NCBI GenBank assembly: GCA_910585805.1
Contig: CAJUFB010000148.1
Span: 1-6,850 of the forward strand
From: an uncultured Acetatifactor sp.
GTDB taxonomy: Bacteria > Bacillota > Clostridia > Lachnospirales > Lachnospiraceae
Reading direction: 5' to 3'
Length of the DNA stretch: 6,850 nt
Shown here: positions 6,088 to 6,850 of the stretch, piece by piece
How the letters are laid out: the number at the start of each line of letters is the position of its first letter
Position numbering within the stretch: the first letter of the stretch is position 1
Notes under the pieces: generated by a model
Databases searched by the model: none
What the model was told of the DNA's origin: nothing
What the model saw: the letters and a program-made list of their open reading frames with translations, nothing else
Translations under genes and position numbers: made by a program

Positions 6088-6204
6088 ATGCACACAAAGC
6101 GCAAAAGCGTGCGGTTTGGCTCACGGCTGTCTTGCCGAATAAGCAAGAAAGCTTATTCGGGCTACGCATTTTCCGCAGGCAAGTTACAGGCCTTTCACAG
6201 TAAA
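6077..6204. repeat. Palindromic repeat unit, long form (128 bp)
   Basis: Same layout as 5200-5268: TTACTGCGAA at the left and TTTCACAGTAAA (6193-6204) at the right. The right 41 bases (6164-6204) are about 83% identical to 5229-5268. The middle is longer and contains a perfect 10-bp hairpin. The right end lies at the point where the minus-strand IS4 transposase reading frame loses homology, so the unit, or a larger composite containing it, truncates that gene. REP/BIME-like or MITE-like mobile palindromes are the nearest known classes. Confidence 0.65.
6135..6160. repeat. Perfect 10-bp hairpin inside the long repeat unit
   Basis: CCGAATAAGC (6135-6144) and GCTTATTCGG (6151-6160) are exact reverse complements around the loop AAGAAA. 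No T-run follows, so it is not a terminator. It is the most stable element of the long unit and is absent from the short unit at 5200-5268. It could be an RNA fold or a recognition hairpin for a single-strand-acting transposase. Confidence 0.7.
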
Positions 6205-6850
6205 ATCTTTTTTCCATCATCCACCATACGGTTTTGTACAATCCGAACCAGGAAATCGGCTTCCGAATCGGCTGCTTCTGAGAAAAACTCATAAAAGTCT
6301 CTTTCCCGGTCGTATACGGTTAATATGGGGATATCTTCCGGTACCCGCATCTTCGCCTCACGCATGGCATCCAGCCAACGGATGCTTTCCCTTTCTTCTA
6401 CCGGTCTGGAACGTTTTTACTCTTTCGTCCCAGAATTGTCCCTGCGTTTTTCCCTCGTGTTTGTTTCCTGGCAGAGAACCCCGAGAGGAATTCCCCGGTC
6501 TGTCACCGCGATACACATATGTACAAGCATCCCCCTCTGCTCTGTACTGCAATAATATCCCATACCTTGAATTGCTTCACAGTCTCCAAATCCAATAAAT
6601 GTGGTATCCTGGACAGCTAAAATCCACATCCGCATACGCGTGTTTCATTTTTTCCACAGTACCACTGGATATACTGTCAAGCAATTCCGCCCGGGATATA
6701 TTCGGATACGGAAGAAACGGTATGCAGCTTTTGCGGAACTTCTGTTTCCGGTCGCGGCCCATGTGGATTTTTCGGGTGATGCCGCAAAAGCGTCCATAAG
6801 TACGAAAACATTTTGGGGTCGTGGCGATAAAAAAGCGTATAATTCTAAAA
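6195..6850 (-). pseudogene. Decayed IS4-family (Tn5-like) transposase, partial
   Basis: The gene runs leftward and enters from beyond the window end. Three frames must be joined to follow it. At 6850 to about 6711 the frame reads DAFAASPEKSTWAA and SAKAAYRFF, the usual N-terminal DNA-binding region. After a frameshift near 6706-6712 comes YPNISRAELLDS. After a second between about 6633 and 6647 comes ILAVQDTTFIGFG with the first catalytic Asp, then RGMLVHMCIAVTDRGIPLG. An in-frame TAA at 6417-6419 interrupts, and the same frame resumes with RPVEERESIRWLDAM and TVYDRERDFYEFF, carrying the second catalytic Asp, then FLVRIVQNRMV. Homology stops at about 6205, where the repeat begins; the frame meets TGA at 6195-6197. 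The C-terminal region with the third catalytic residue is missing. The element is dead. Confidence 0.8.

Noticed and set aside
5998..6294. Plus-strand ORF of 98 codons across the repeats
   Set aside because: Spans repeat units and the antisense of the IS4 remnant; no ribosome site and Ser/Lys/Arg-rich composition typical of chance ORFs.
6358..6552. Minus-strand ORF of 64 codons within the IS4 remnant
   Set aside because: Out of the frame that carries IS4 homology; the true frame passes through the TAA at 6417-6419.

Overview
The window looks like accessory DNA of a low-to-mid GC gut Firmicute, most likely a Lachnospiraceae/Clostridiales member. This rests on protein style (a GHKL/LytTR two-component pair, a Cro/C1 regulator, a long acidic S1-domain protein of the kind carried by clostridial conjugative elements) and on strong GGAGG-type ribosome sites. 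No database search was possible, so the taxon is an inference.

Layout. (1) 1-53: two direct repeats that read, on the minus strand, like the end of an IS21-family element. (2) 54-273: no convincing gene, perhaps a remnant of an interrupted reading frame. (3) 274-2100 (+): a 608-residue protein with a very acidic, low-complexity N-terminal half and S1-like (OB-fold) domains at the C-terminus. (4) 2101-2746: about 650 bp of AT-rich DNA without a convincing gene. It holds three 20-bp-phased repeats, two inverted copies of the same core, several palindromes and one good hairpin terminator. (5) 2747-5124 (+): a compact regulatory operon of XRE-type DNA-binding protein, AgrA-like response regulator and AgrC-like membrane histidine kinase. 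The regulator gene is split by an in-frame TAG exactly between its receiver and LytTR DNA-binding domains. (6) 5125-5199: a ribosome site and ATG that abort after a few codons, probably the remains of a further operon gene. (7) 5200-6204: a composite of palindromic repeat units sharing a TTACTGTGAAA core in alternating orientation, with the C-terminal part of an IS110-family transposase between them. (8) 6195-6850 (-): a decayed IS4-family (Tn5-like) transposase with two frameshifts and an internal stop, cut off by the repeat at 6204 and running out of the window.

How it fits together. The left part is probably cargo or backbone of a conjugative element. The middle is a signal-transduction cassette in which the kinase and XRE gene look intact but the output domain of the response regulator cannot be made by normal translation. 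The right part is a graveyard of insertion sequences built around a repeat family. The most unusual items are the amber-split regulator, the alternating palindromic repeat family whose edges coincide with the truncation points of two transposases, and the phased repeats in the 2.1-2.4 kb intergenic region.
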